Shown here in pieces: positions 9,715 to 19,407 of a stretch of DNA of 64,000 bases. Source of the stretch: Semisulcospira habei. Its lineage: Eukaryota > Mollusca > Gastropoda > Semisulcospiridae. A program made the position numbers and the translations under genes. The notes under the pieces are model-generated. The model saw nothing but the letters and a program-made list of their open reading frames with translations. It had not been told where the DNA came from and did no database searches. Every line of letters begins with the position of its first letter. Position 1 is the stretch's first letter. The stretch is taken from contig BTPG01000002.1 in assembly GCA_036245525.1 (NCBI GenBank), positions 123,302,951 to 123,366,950 on the forward strand, in the 5' to 3' direction.

Positions 9715-10277
9715 ATCTTTGTCCAGGATTAGGACTTGATGTCAACAGATATGTTGTTCAGCCTTTTCACTGGTCCGGTTTTTAAGGAGCTGTGCTAACC
9801 CAGGTCGTACCATGTTGGATTGGTCCTTAAAAATACTCGTGACTTTTTGGTCCTTTGGATCCCAAGTGTTTGCCGTGCTTGGAGACCTGTGTCGGGGGAG
9901 AAGAGGATCCTGGTGGCTGAAACACTCCACTTTGGCCTTGACTTCTGCCTAAACGGGAGGCTAGTCGTACCGGCCTAGTCAATCGGCTCTTGTCACGTTG
10001 AGCCCTATCCCACTGTTGACATGCGGGTTGCTATACGGAGCACCATGCTATAGCCTTTGCTGCTGATTAGGTGCTTTACGCCAGTATTCCCCTGCATTCA
10101 ACGGTGTGATAGAAGGCGGTGGCTCAAACGGTTCAATCGGGCTTACCCCCTTGAGTATATCTTTCGGGCAGTCTCCATTGTGCGTCGGCTGGAGACCCGC
10201 CGACAGTTGCACTTTCCCTTGTTAGGCTCGGTGGCGGGCGGGGACCCCCGGGGGATGAATATCTCTACTAATATAAT

Positions 10278-11717
10278 ATGGATAAAACAAAAAAACCAAA
10301 ACTAGCACAGAAACGGCATATAGACACCGAATTTGAACATGACAGTGATTCAGACTGTGAGGAAGCGACGCCTCAGGCGTCGGCCGTATGGCCTCGCTTC
10401 CTCATTGTCCATAGCAAGATGAAGGAGAAACCAGTTACCAAGCTGCATCCTTTTCTGGTGGGGGAGACCCTCAGGAGCCGTGTTGGCAGGCCTGACGCCC
10501 AGCGCCTCAGGTCTGGTGACTTGCTGGTGGAGTGCCGTACTCGGGCACACTCCAGCGGGCTACTGGGGCTCTCTTCCATCGGAGACACTCCTGTGGAAGT
10601 CACACCCCACAAAACTATGAATTCGTCAAGAGGCGTAATCAAAGATCAAGCTTTGGCAGAACTGTCAGAAGATGAACTTGTAAGGAACCTTAAGTCTCAG
10701 GGGGTGACTTGCGTCAGGCGCTTCGCTTCCAAGCGAGGTGGTGGGGAGATCCGTCTCCCTACCATCATCCTGACGTTTGGCACCCCCACCCCTCCTACTA
10801 CCATCTGGGGAGGTTACTACTCCCTGAGAGTGAAAAAGTACGTCCCTCTTCCCCTCCGGTGCTTTAAGTGCCAAAAGTATGGCCATGGGCAGAAGACATG
10901 CCGTCAGGCAGAGGCTTCATGCGCCCGTTGCACTAGGCCCGGACACTCTGCTGAGTCCTGCACAGCCACCCCCCTGTGTGTGAATTGCCAGGGGGCGCAT
11001 ATGGCTTCGGATAAGAAATGCCCTCGTTGGATATCCGAGTGCAAGATTCAGCAGGTGCGTGTGGAGAAGGGGTTGTCCTTTCTGGATGCCAAAAAACTGG
11101 TTGAAGGCCCTGGTGCAGCTGCGGCTGCCCCAACCTCTAACACCTCTGTGTATACTTTTAGTGCAGCGGTGGCAGGCAAGCGCCCCACCAAAGACTTTTC
11201 ATGTCAGACCCCAACTTCTTGGTTGGGGGCGGAGCCTCGGCTCATCTCGCCCCTGGAGAGTAACCCTCCTCCGGTGGTGACAAGGAGCCAGGGAACGCAG
11301 AAGGCGGACACGGCCGGTCCGGTTGTGCCGCCTTCTGTTGCCCCTAAGCCTCAGCCCCCACCCAAACCTGTTAGTCAGTCAACTCCAAAGGCTTCTGGCT
11401 CTGGTCAGCCTTCTAAGGCCGCTAACTCTAGCGGCAGGAACGCTGCCCAGGACCAGAAGTCTAAGAAATCTATGGGACCGCCGTGCGCACGGGCCCAGAA
11501 GGGGAACACAGATGTCCCCCTTCAAAACAAATATGCTGCACTGGAGGAGCAGATGGAGGGAGTGGAAGTTGTTGTTGCTGATGCTGCGGCAGCTCCACCC
11601 CCTTCCTCTCCGAAGAACCAGAGGAGGCCCGGGAGCCGGCCCCCCTCTGTTTCTTCAACTCCTTCCAAGGTAAAGGAAAAAGGGGGGAAAAACTCCTTAC
11701 CCCCAGATAAGACTTAA
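10278..11717 (+). CDS. LINE ORF1, gag-like zinc-knuckle protein (copy B)
   Basis: 479 residues, intact. Around residues 195-245 are three zinc knuckles: CFKCQKYGHGQKTC and CARCTRPGHSAESC (C-x2-C-x4-H-x4-C) and CVNCQGAHMASDKKC (C-x2-C-x3-H-x6-C). The preceding region is a gag-like fold found in jockey/I-type ORF1 proteins, and the C-terminal third is Pro/Ser/Lys-rich and probably disordered. The product should bind element RNA in a ribonucleoprotein with ORF2. The start is the first ATG in the frame after a 644-bp leader. ORF2 begins 2 bp after the stop, suggesting coupled reinitiation. Confidence 0.9.
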   Translation: MDKTKKPKLAQKRHIDTEFEHDSDSDCEEATPQASAVWPRFLIVHSKMKEKPVTKLHPFLVGETLRSRVGRPDAQRLRSGDLLVECRTRAHSSGLLGLSSIGDTPVEVTPHKTMNSSRGVIKDQALAELSEDELVRNLKSQGVTCVRRFASKRGGGEIRLPTIILTFGTPTPPTTIWGGYYSLRVKKYVPLPLRCFKCQKYGHGQKTCRQAEASCARCTRPGHSAESCTATPLCVNCQGAHMASDKKCPRWISECKIQQVRVEKGLSFLDAKKLVEGPGAAAAAPTSNTSVYTFSAAVAGKRPTKDFSCQTPTSWLGAEPRLISPLESNPPPVVTRSQGTQKADTAGPVVPPSVAPKPQPPPKPVSQSTPKASGSGQPSKAANSSGRNAAQDQKSKKSMGPPCARAQKGNTDVPLQNKYAALEEQMEGVEVVVADAAAAPPPSSPKNQRRPGSRPPSVSSTPSKVKEKGGKNSLPPDKT

Positions 11718-11719
11718 TC

Positions 11720-14700
11720 ATGGACTCTTTGCTTCAGTGGAATTGTCGTGGTTTTCAAGCTAACTTTGAGGAATTGCGTCTTTTAGTCAAGTTCTATAAC
11801 CCCTAAGTAATATCTCTTCAGGAGACTTACCTGAAGACTTCTGACCCTGTGTCCTTTAATGGTTTTAATGTTATACATAAAGGCTCTGATTCGGAGAGGC
11901 GCTCGGGTGGAGCGGCTCTTCTCATTAGTAGCCAAATTTTATGTAGCCCCGTTAGCATCGACACCTGTCTTCAGGCTGTCGCAGCTCGGGTTACCTTAAA
12001 GAAGACCATAAACATATGCAGTATTTACCTGCCACCATCACTGCGGGTCTGTAGCAATGATATTTTTAACTTAGTAGATCAACTGCCCCCTCCCTTTATT
12101 CTCATGGGGGATTTTAACGGTCACGCTCACCTTTGGGGCAGTGACCACTATGATGGCAGAGGTCAGATGTTAGAAGATGTTTTTTCTCAACTTAACCTAT
12201 GTGTCTTTAACGATGGCTCACCTACATACTCTAACTCAGGTTCCGGATCTAGTTCTGTTCTAGACCTCACTGTGTGTGATCCTTCTCTCATGCTGGACTT
12301 TGACTGGAAGGTTCACAATGACCTGTGTGGTAGTGACCACTTCCCAGTAGTCCTGTCATCGGTCAGCTGTGTGGAGGATTCGCCGGTGGGGCGCTGGAAT
12401 CTCAAGAAAGCTAACTGGCCTCTGTTTGCCTCCCTCTGTCAGTCTCGTCTTACAGAGGAGGTGGTCATGTCAGCTGAAGAACCTGTTTCTTGTTTTACTT
12501 TGATTTTGTTGGACGTAGCAGGTGAAACCATCCCTAGAACTTCCACATCAGTCCCTCGGAGGCCGAGAGTACCATGGTTCAATGAAGAGTGCCGCAAGGC
12601 CCAAAAAATACGCAAATCTGCTCAGCGACGTGCTTTTCGTAATCCGTCGCAAGCAAATATTTTAACATTTAAAAGACAGCGGGCGAAAGCCCGTTACATT
12701 TTTAAACGCGAACGCCGTGCATCCTGGAGACGCTTTGTCTCATCTTTATCTTCTAGGACTCCGTCCCAAAAAGTCTGGAAGGCTGTTCGAAGAATTAGGG
12801 GCAGGGGTGGCTCGGCTTCTGTCGGCCATCTTAGAGATGGTGCCAGTTTGGTCACAGATAAAAAGGCTGTGGCCAATTTGCTTGCCTCCACCATTGCCCA
12901 TAATTCTTCAACAGAGCATTATTCACCTTTCTTCCAGAGAGAGAAGGAGAAGCGAGAATCTTGTGCTTGTGATTTTATATCAGATAACTCGGAAGACTAT
13001 AATGCCCCCTTTACGTTTTCAGAATTGCAGCAAGCCATGCTGAAATGTACTGACTCTGCTGCTGGATTAGATACCATCCATTATCAGCTCCTAACTCATC
13101 TGCCTGAGGATTCACTCCTTGTACTTCTCAAGGCCTTTAACCATATCTGGATAACCGGTCGTTTTCCTCCATCTTGGTGCCAGGCTGTGGTTGTGCCAAT
13201 CCCCAAGCCGGGTAAGGATCCTTCTGACCCGGGCAACTACCGGCCAATAGCTTTGACATCATGTTCATGTAAGACTATGGAACGCTTGGTCAACGCCCGA
13301 CTGGTGTGGCATCTTGAGTCACGTGGTCTCATCACAGACCTCCAGTGCGGTTTCCGGCGCTTCCATAGTACAACTGACCATCTAGTCCGCTTTGAGTCTT
13401 TTATCCGAGATGCTTTTGTCAACAAGCAGCATGTCTATGCAATTTTCTTTGATCTTGAAAAGGCATATGACACTACCTGGAAGTATGGTATAATGTCTGA
13501 TTTGTCGGACATGGGTTTTAAAGGGCACCTGCCTGTTTTTATTCACAATTTTTTGTCTAACAGGTCGTTCCATGTCCGTGTGGGCTCCACCCTCTCCGAC
13601 TCCTTTGAACAGGAGATGGGTGTCCCGCAGGGCAGCATTCTATCTCCTGTTTTATTTAGCATTAAAATAAATAACATTGTAAAGGCCGTCAAGGATGATT
13701 CTGAATGCTCTTTGTTTGTGGACGACTTTGCTTTGTGTGCACGAGGTCGAGGACTTGCGTCCCTTGAGAGGCGCTTGCAGCTGTGCGTTGATCGCATCCA
13801 GGGGTGGGTGTCTCTCAACGGATTCAGGTTCTCGCCCTCCAAGACAGTCTGTGTGCATTTTACTAACCAGATGAAATTTTTTCCAAAACCTACCCTGAGC
13901 ATTGCTGTAGTGCCAATTCAGGTGGCCGAAGAGGCAAAGTTTCTGGGGGTCATCTTTGACAAAAGATTGACCTTCCGCAACCATGTTAACTACCTTAGAA
14001 CCTCTTGTCGGAAGGCCCTCGACATTCTTCGTGTCGTTGGTCGTACTGACTGGGGTGCAGACCGTATCGTCTTACTTCGACTGTACCGGGCCCTTGTTCG
14101 GTCCAAACTGGATTACGGCTCTGTGGTATATGGCTCAGCTTCCAAGTCTGTTCTACAGCGTCTGAACACAATTCACCATCAAGGTCTGCGCATATGTCTG
14201 GGAGCCTTCAGGACATCTCCAGTTCCTAGTCTGTATGCAGAGGCAGGGAGCCTTCTCTCAGGCTCCGCCGCATCCGCCTCATGCTCAGCTACGTTCTGAA
14301 GCTGAAGGCCCATCCAGAAAATCCTGCCTATGATTGTGTTTTTACCCCGTCGTTTGCAGAGATTTACGATGCCCATCCGGGAGCTGTCCGTCCACTTTCC
14401 TTCCGTGTCCGACCTCATCTGCAGGCGGCCGGAGCGGACCTGGACAAAGTTTCAGAATCTCTGCAGCACGTCACTCCACCCTCTCTACTACCAGTTCCTG
14501 ACATCTTGCTGGACTTGACTGCCCACAAGAAGGATTGTACTCCACCAGCCATATACCAACAGAGCCTCAATGAACTTCTTTCAATTTTTCCTGGCTATTG
14601 TCGTCTTTATACGGATGGGTCCAAATCTGAGGATGGAAGAGTGGCTGCGGCTGCAGTGTCCTCTCGCCATCCTAGACGCCCATTTAAGCTCCGTCTCCCT

Positions 14701-15411
14701 GACCATTCCTCTGTATTTAGTGCAGAACTGCAGGCAATTCTGCTAGCACTCAAGCATGCCTATCAGTCTCGGGAAAGGAACTTCCTGATTCTGTCTGACT
14801 CTCTTTCTGCCCTGCAGGCCCTTCAGGGCGCGGGAACAGACCATCCACTGCTGGTGCAGATTAGAGAGCTCTACGCGGACTTGATGAAGGAATATTATGA
14901 CATCATTTTTATTTGGGTCCCGGGCCATGTGGGCATCGAAGGCAACAGAATCGCAGATTCTGCTGCCAACAGTGCCCGCAGTGACCCTGTCCCTGACACA
15001 CAGACTGTCTATAGTGATTTTAAACCTGGTATTAGTGCGTACATAGCCCGCGAGTGGCAGTCCGAGTGGGACAAAGAGGAAGGGAACAAGCTTCATGAAG
15101 CTCTTCCTAAGTTGTCTGACAGTCTACCTTTCCGCTGCGGCAGCCGCCGTGAGGAGACTGTCCTTGCTCGGCTCCACATTGGGCACACGTATGTTACGCA
15201 CTCTTACTTACTTAAACAGGATGAGCGTCCATGGTGTTTTGCCTGTGATGAGCAGTTTTCTGTTCGACACTTTTTGCTGTATTGTGCTGACCTCATTGAC
15301 ACCAGATATAAACACTTCACAGCAGACTCCTTGAAGGTTTTGTTCCGGGATGTTCCTCCGGACAAAATCTTCAATTTTTTGAGAGAATGCAATATTTTTA
15401 ACAAGATCTGA
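11720..15411 (+). pseudogene. LINE ORF2: endonuclease-RT-RNase H (copy B), two disabling changes
   Basis: Starts with ATG at 11720. AP endonuclease: WNCRG, LQETYL, MGDFNGH (about 12104) and SDHFPVV (about 12335). Reverse transcriptase: YRPIAL, FFDLEKAYDTTW, GVPQGSILSP and the catalytic SLFVDDFAL (about 13710; Val replaces the more usual Ala of FADD). RNase H: YTDGS (about 14606), AELQA, LSDS and VPGHVG...AD. C-terminal Cys/His motif: near 15240. A TCA-to-TAA change at 11804-11806 and loss of one G in a G-run near 14248 break the frame, whereas the copy at 59096 has the intact codon. Confidence 0.93.
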
Positions 15412-15641
15412 GCATTCATTGACTATGTGAATTTTTTATTTGCCCTTTTTGAGAGTCTGTAGACGTTTCTTTTAAAGACGTGCGACATTTTAGCCTGAGA
15501 TTTTTAATCTATATTTACATCTTGTCTTAAGACCTTGCTTTTAGTCTGGCTGACCAGATTTTTACCCATCCCGCCGTGAGATGGCCTTAGTCGCCTGCTC
15601 GGCGTTAAACCCAAATAACTAACTAAATCTACATGATTACC

Positions 15642-16720
15642 ACAATTATTATCCATTAGCAGTTGAGAAAATGTCTTTAATGGGGAAAAAAGAAGACGCC
15701 AAACTTATGCCAAATTTGAATAACAAATTTAATTACATATGTCACTATCGATTGCTGCAGTTTTACATCAGGCATGGGTTAGTACTAAAAAAGTTCACAG
15801 AGGTTTTAAATTTGATCAAAGTGCTTTTATGAAAGATTACATAACGAAAAACACAACCCTCCGTGCAAGAGATGGCAACACTGCATTTGACATAGACTTC
15901 TTTAAGCTTATGAACAATGCCTGTTTTGGTAAGACGATGGAAAATCCTCATCACCGCAAAGATGTGAGACTGGTTACAACTGAATCAGGTGCAATTAAAC
16001 TTACAGGCAAGCCACAGTACACAGAGTTTCATCCATCATTGTATGCAGTGACACTCAAAAAAAAAAAAAGATTGTTAAACTGGACAAGCCAGTATTTATT
16101 GGTATGGCAATTCTTGAGTTATCAAAACTGTTGATGCTTGAATTTTATTATGATTACTTCAAACCAAAGTATCCTGAGTGTCATCTGCTATACACTGACT
16201 CTATGATCATAGACGTGCCTACTGAAGACTTTTATGAAGACATGAAAACAGAACTACATATGTATGACACGTCTGATTACCCTAAGACCGTCCATTGTAC
16301 AGCACACAAAACAAGAAAGTGCCTGGGAAATTTAAAGACAAACTAAATGGAGTGCCTATAGTTGAGTACGTTGGACTGAGATCAAAAATGTATTCTATAC
16401 TGCACCAGAAAGGTAGTCAGTCAAAAGCCAAAGGTATCAAAAAAACAGCGATAAAAAATAAAGACATTCGTCATGAACATTACAAGCAAGTATTAGATGG
16501 AGAACTAATGCCTGATTATCCAAACAAGACACTGAGGTCAAATAGACATAATATTGAAATGATCCAAACACATAAAAAGTCACTTGCAGTAGGGGACACA
16601 AAACGTGTGTTTCACACCAAGGAAAAGGCTTATGCACCTAAGTTATCAGAAGAAATAGCCAATGAACTGGTTGATGAACTAATCAATGAATTAGTTGATG
16701 AAATGATTAAAAATGCATAA
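15642..16720 (+). pseudogene. polB: PolB C-terminal block (motifs B and C) after LINE
   Basis: Continuation of the polymerase after the second TSD copy. It holds motif B (KLMNNACFGKTMEN, about 15907-15950), an A12 run at 16057-16068 where the frame is lost, motif C (LLYTDSMII, about 16190) and a long basic and acidic C-terminus ending with a TAA at 16718-16720. Another frame change lies near 16290. Compare the - strand copy at 57950-59095, which keeps a single frame over the motif C region. Confidence 0.85.
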
Positions 16721-16739
16721 CAGTGTCTGGAGGAATAAT

Positions 16740-17671
16740 TTGTAATTCTTCTCTGACAAATGCCCTCTGAGGCGCAGCTCATACAGATAATAAATCGATG
16801 TATTAGCGCCAGGAACTATTTTTTTATATTGTGGACAGATGTAGACCATATTGGATCAGTTGCCCTACATCTGACATCATTTTCGGCCTCACCAGGGTGA
16901 TACAAATATCTCACCTGTTTTGTAAACAAGCTTGTGTCTGGCGCTTTTGTTTTTATTTTTGACCCTGACGGTATTGTTTTTAATTTAATAGCATCAACAG
17001 GTTTAAGCTGGCCCTCATTATTCATTGCTTTTATCACAGACGGTAATCTCTTAACCCACTCAGTGTTTCTAGCGTCATGCTTGAGTTCCTTAGAATACTG
17101 ATAGCTGAAAAGTCTCTCCAATAATTGCTTGTTAAAGTTTTCAACATTTGCCTGTGATCTGTGCACACCTGGTATACCTCGCCTCACTAGCACTCCATGC
17201 TTTGCAAATAATTGATTAACGGCACCTTTAAATTCACTTCCGTCATCAACTTGAACAAGCCTAGGATATTTTAAAGGGCCTCGACTATATATTTGTGTTA
17301 ACGCAGTGGCTACCGTACTAGCATTCTTGTCAGTTATGGGTTCGGCTTCCTTGTACCGTAAAGCTATGTCAACAACAGTTAATGCATACTTGTATCGTTT
17401 TTTTTTTTTATATTGTATCATGCGTCAGGAACAGAAGATCCATTTGATGCGTGTCATTAGGGGTAGTGTTTACAAAATGAGGTCTTGTTATTTTTCTTGG
17501 AGCAGGTAAATATATTTGCCAAATTGCCTGCTTTTTGAGCCACTGTTTTATTTGTTCGAGTGTAATATCTCCACCAACAGCGGCATGTAATTTTTCTATT
17601 GCAGTATTCCCTTTCCAGTAGCCAATAGGGGAGTAATATATTTTTGATAGTTTATTTCCAATGTTGGTCAT
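16740..17671 (-). pseudogene. Polinton integrase (copy 1), broken at homopolymers
   Basis: Starts at the ATG at 17671 and matches the intact 319-residue integrase at 57002-57961 throughout. The frame is lost at a T11 run (about 17401-17411) and again near 16826, where copy 2 has one more A; a premature stop follows at 16816. The catalytic triad segments are present: HQMDLLF (first Asp), VQVDDGSEF (second Asp) and the Glu after the RSQA motif. Retroviral-type DDE integrase that would insert the linear element. Tail to tail with PolB, about 20 bp apart. Confidence 0.88.
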
Positions 17672-18089
17672 TTTTTCTAGCAATAAAAACTCCTGTAAAA
17701 TATACTAATGTCATTCCTACTAGAACAAAAATTATTTCTCCATTTCTTTGTTCTGGGCTTGGCTGGTAGTAGTCGCTAAGTTTTGGTTGTGGGATGGTCA
17801 TGTCTTCGCCAGTAACAAGAAAATATTCTTTGATCGCATCATCAACATTTGAAAATGTATGCTGCGTGTGACCTTCAAGTCTGAGTTTTTCATTGATGAA
17901 ATCAAGTTTCTCTATTCTTTGCTTCTCATAATCCTGCTGAGCTTGAGCTAGTTTTTCAGATGCTTCATTGTGACGCTTCATTTCTTCTGCTGATTCCTCT
18001 CTACCCATTTTTGAAAAGAGATTGTTTGATCTACTAAATGCCAATGCATTAACAACTGCACCACCAATCATAATAGCTATTGTTGCCAT
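17652..18089 (-). CDS. Polinton small protein with two TM helices and coiled coil (copy 1)
   Basis: 145 residues, homologous to the 140-residue protein at 56583-57005. It has an N-terminal hydrophobic stretch (IAIMIGGAVVNALAF), a highly charged helical middle (about residues 30-75, EAS EKLAQAQQDYEKQ type), and a C-terminal transmembrane helix (IIFVLVGMTLVYFTGVFIA). In this copy one A fewer in the terminal A-run lets the frame read 5 residues past the usual stop. The end overlaps the integrase start. Unknown function, possibly virion membrane associated. Confidence 0.6.
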   Translation of the reverse strand: MATIAIMIGGAVVNALAFSRSNNLFSKMGREESAEEMKRHNEASEKLAQAQQDYEKQRIEKLDFINEKLRLEGHTQHTFSNVDDAIKEYFLVTGEDMTIPQPKLSDYYQPSPEQRNGEIIFVLVGMTLVYFTGVFIARKNDQHWK

Positions 18090-18102
18090 ATTTTTTATTT
18101 AC

Positions 18103-18327
18103 TTAGAAACATTTTCTGGAATAATTCCTTGCTTGATGAGAAAGTCTTGTTGCAATCGATGCTGTTACAACAGCTACTAGCTTAGCACTGTCTTCGAAGT
18201 CTAATCTACTCAAGTCTGCCGATTTCATTTTGAGAAGACTTTTCCCCAGCATAGAATAAGCAACTGTTAGCCCACTTATTACGGCAGAGTGATAGACAAG
18301 GTTCATTATGTTCTTTGTGTCGCTCAT
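18103..18327 (-). pseudogene. Polinton ~75-aa membrane protein, C-terminal frameshift
   Basis: Begins MSDTKNIMNL at 18327 and has one predicted hydrophobic region (AVISGLTVAYSMLG). The last ~20 residues are out of frame relative to the copy-2 remnant at 56515-56570, whose 3' end (KQGIIPEN) is matched here in another frame. The frameshift is near 18160. Function unknown. Confidence 0.5.
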
Positions 18328-18363
18328 TTTCTTATACCACAAAAATTATAATAATAAATTTAT

Positions 18364-18812
18364 TTACTGCATGTAAAATGGGTCTACGGCTTTGGGTGTT
18401 GCTGGTAATGTGGCGACTACTTCTTTTATTTTTGGAGTGTATGATTTTTTGGACACTGTTCGAGTCTGTGGTTTGTATTTTTTGTATAATTGGTAACCTA
18501 CGTAACCAAATCCGACAACAAATCCAGCAACTATATATAATTTGATATTTTTGGTTTAGACTCAGTTGTTTGTCTCTCACTTTGTTGGGGGTGTGAGGGT
18601 GTTGGTTCTGCTGGTAGTGACACCGGTGCTGTTGATGGTGTGTCAGTTACATGAGCCTTTTCTGTTAATGCTTTAAGCTGTAATTTTTTTTGTCTGTTAT
18701 ATTCAGCTAATTTTTTCCCAGCCTCTATTCGTCCTGGACTTTTAGTCTTAGTCACCGTTTGAACTTGTGTCAAGACAGGACTCTGATGTGGAGTCGTCTG
18801 GGTCTCGTCCAT
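18364..18812 (-). pseudogene. Polinton basic protein with C-terminal TM segment, frameshifted
   Basis: The ATG at 18812 opens a 93-codon frame: Thr/Gln-rich N-terminus, a basic Lys/Arg helix (about residues 30-48), a Pro/Ser-rich linker, then a stop at 18531. In another frame a hydrophobic segment (IVAGFVVGFGYVGYQLY) and a Lys-rich tail continue to a TAA at 18364-18366. I read this as one gene of about 150 residues broken near 18535. A DNA-binding or membrane role is possible; no family is recognised. Confidence 0.5.
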
Positions 18813-19259
18813 TTTCTTCTAATTTAAAATTTATTTTAGAAAAATCAATATGACTACTAGTAACAAGTAAGGTTACCACAGGTGCAAGGTAATTCCCAAA
18901 CTTGTAAAACATAAGGCATGCTTTTGCCTATTAAACTTGAAACTATGGGGTTGCTTTCTAGATAGGCTGTCACTATCAACATGTAGGAAGTGACTCACAG
19001 CTTTTGTGTATAGGCAGACAAGAGATCGACTCAAATCACGTGTCATTAGTGAACTAATGTGATTTTCATATTTTGAGTGTAGTTTGATTAGCTCGTCAGC
19101 GGTGAGAGATTCTATTTCTTCTGTAATATATTGTTTACCAAGAAAAGCTTTTGATTTTCCAGAAACAACAACAGATAGAAGGCGTTGTTTTTTAGAGTCT
19201 AAATCTTTGTTCTCTACAGCACAGATATTGTTTAAAAGTAGCAATTCGTCTTGATTCAT
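18770..19259 (-). pseudogene. Polinton hypothetical helical protein, frameshifted C-terminus
   Basis: Starts MNQDELLLLNNIC at 19259. The first ~100 residues are helical and charged. The assembled frame ends at 18873, but reading continues across two frame changes (about 18955 and 18905) with an open frame that runs past the ATG of the next gene at 18812, so the two genes probably overlapped by some tens of bases. Function unknown. Confidence 0.45.
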
Positions 19260-19407
19260 TTTATAATGTAATATAATAATTTTGTTTAAAGAAGTCAATG
19301 ACGGTATTAATAATTTAGGTGGGGTGGGGGATCTGCCTTAATAATCACGGGTTGGCAGCTGATCAAAATCGTTTAAAGGGCACCTGCCCGTTTTTATTCA
19401 CAATTTT

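Larger units (their letters stand above)
9634..15626 (+). mobile_element. Full-length 6-kb RNase-H LINE (copy B) inserted in PolB
   Basis: Complete from the 5' ribozyme-like sequence (GCCTACCCGGCACCGG) to the TAAC-repeat tail. It is bounded by a perfect 15-bp TSD ATCTACATGATTACC (9619-9633 and 15627-15641) that restores the PolB reading frame when the element is removed. It contains a 644-bp 5' UTR, ORF1, ORF2 and a ~210-bp 3' UTR. ORF2 is dead: a nonsense codon at 11804 and a one-base deletion near 14248. Confidence 0.95.
6812..16720 (+). pseudogene. polB: Polinton DNA polymerase B, split by SINE, LINE tail and LINE
   Basis: The likely ATG at 6826 follows the shared leader. Coding blocks are 6826-8156, 8536-8616, 8683-9633 and 15627-16720. 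Landmarks in order: a Cys/His cluster (about 7625-7710), exonuclease YADFESL (about 7815), a HDHITGRYRGAAH Cys/His-type motif, FHNLKGYDSH, the ADVCLLADVFESY Exo III region, polymerase motif A LDANNLYGFAM, motif B KLMNNACFGKTMEN and a contracted motif C LLYTDSMII. LDANNLYG is typical of Polinton protein-primed polymerases. Breaks include frameshifts near 6900, 7620 and 16075 (poly-A) and a TGA at 7904-7906. Inactive as assembled. Confidence 0.88.
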
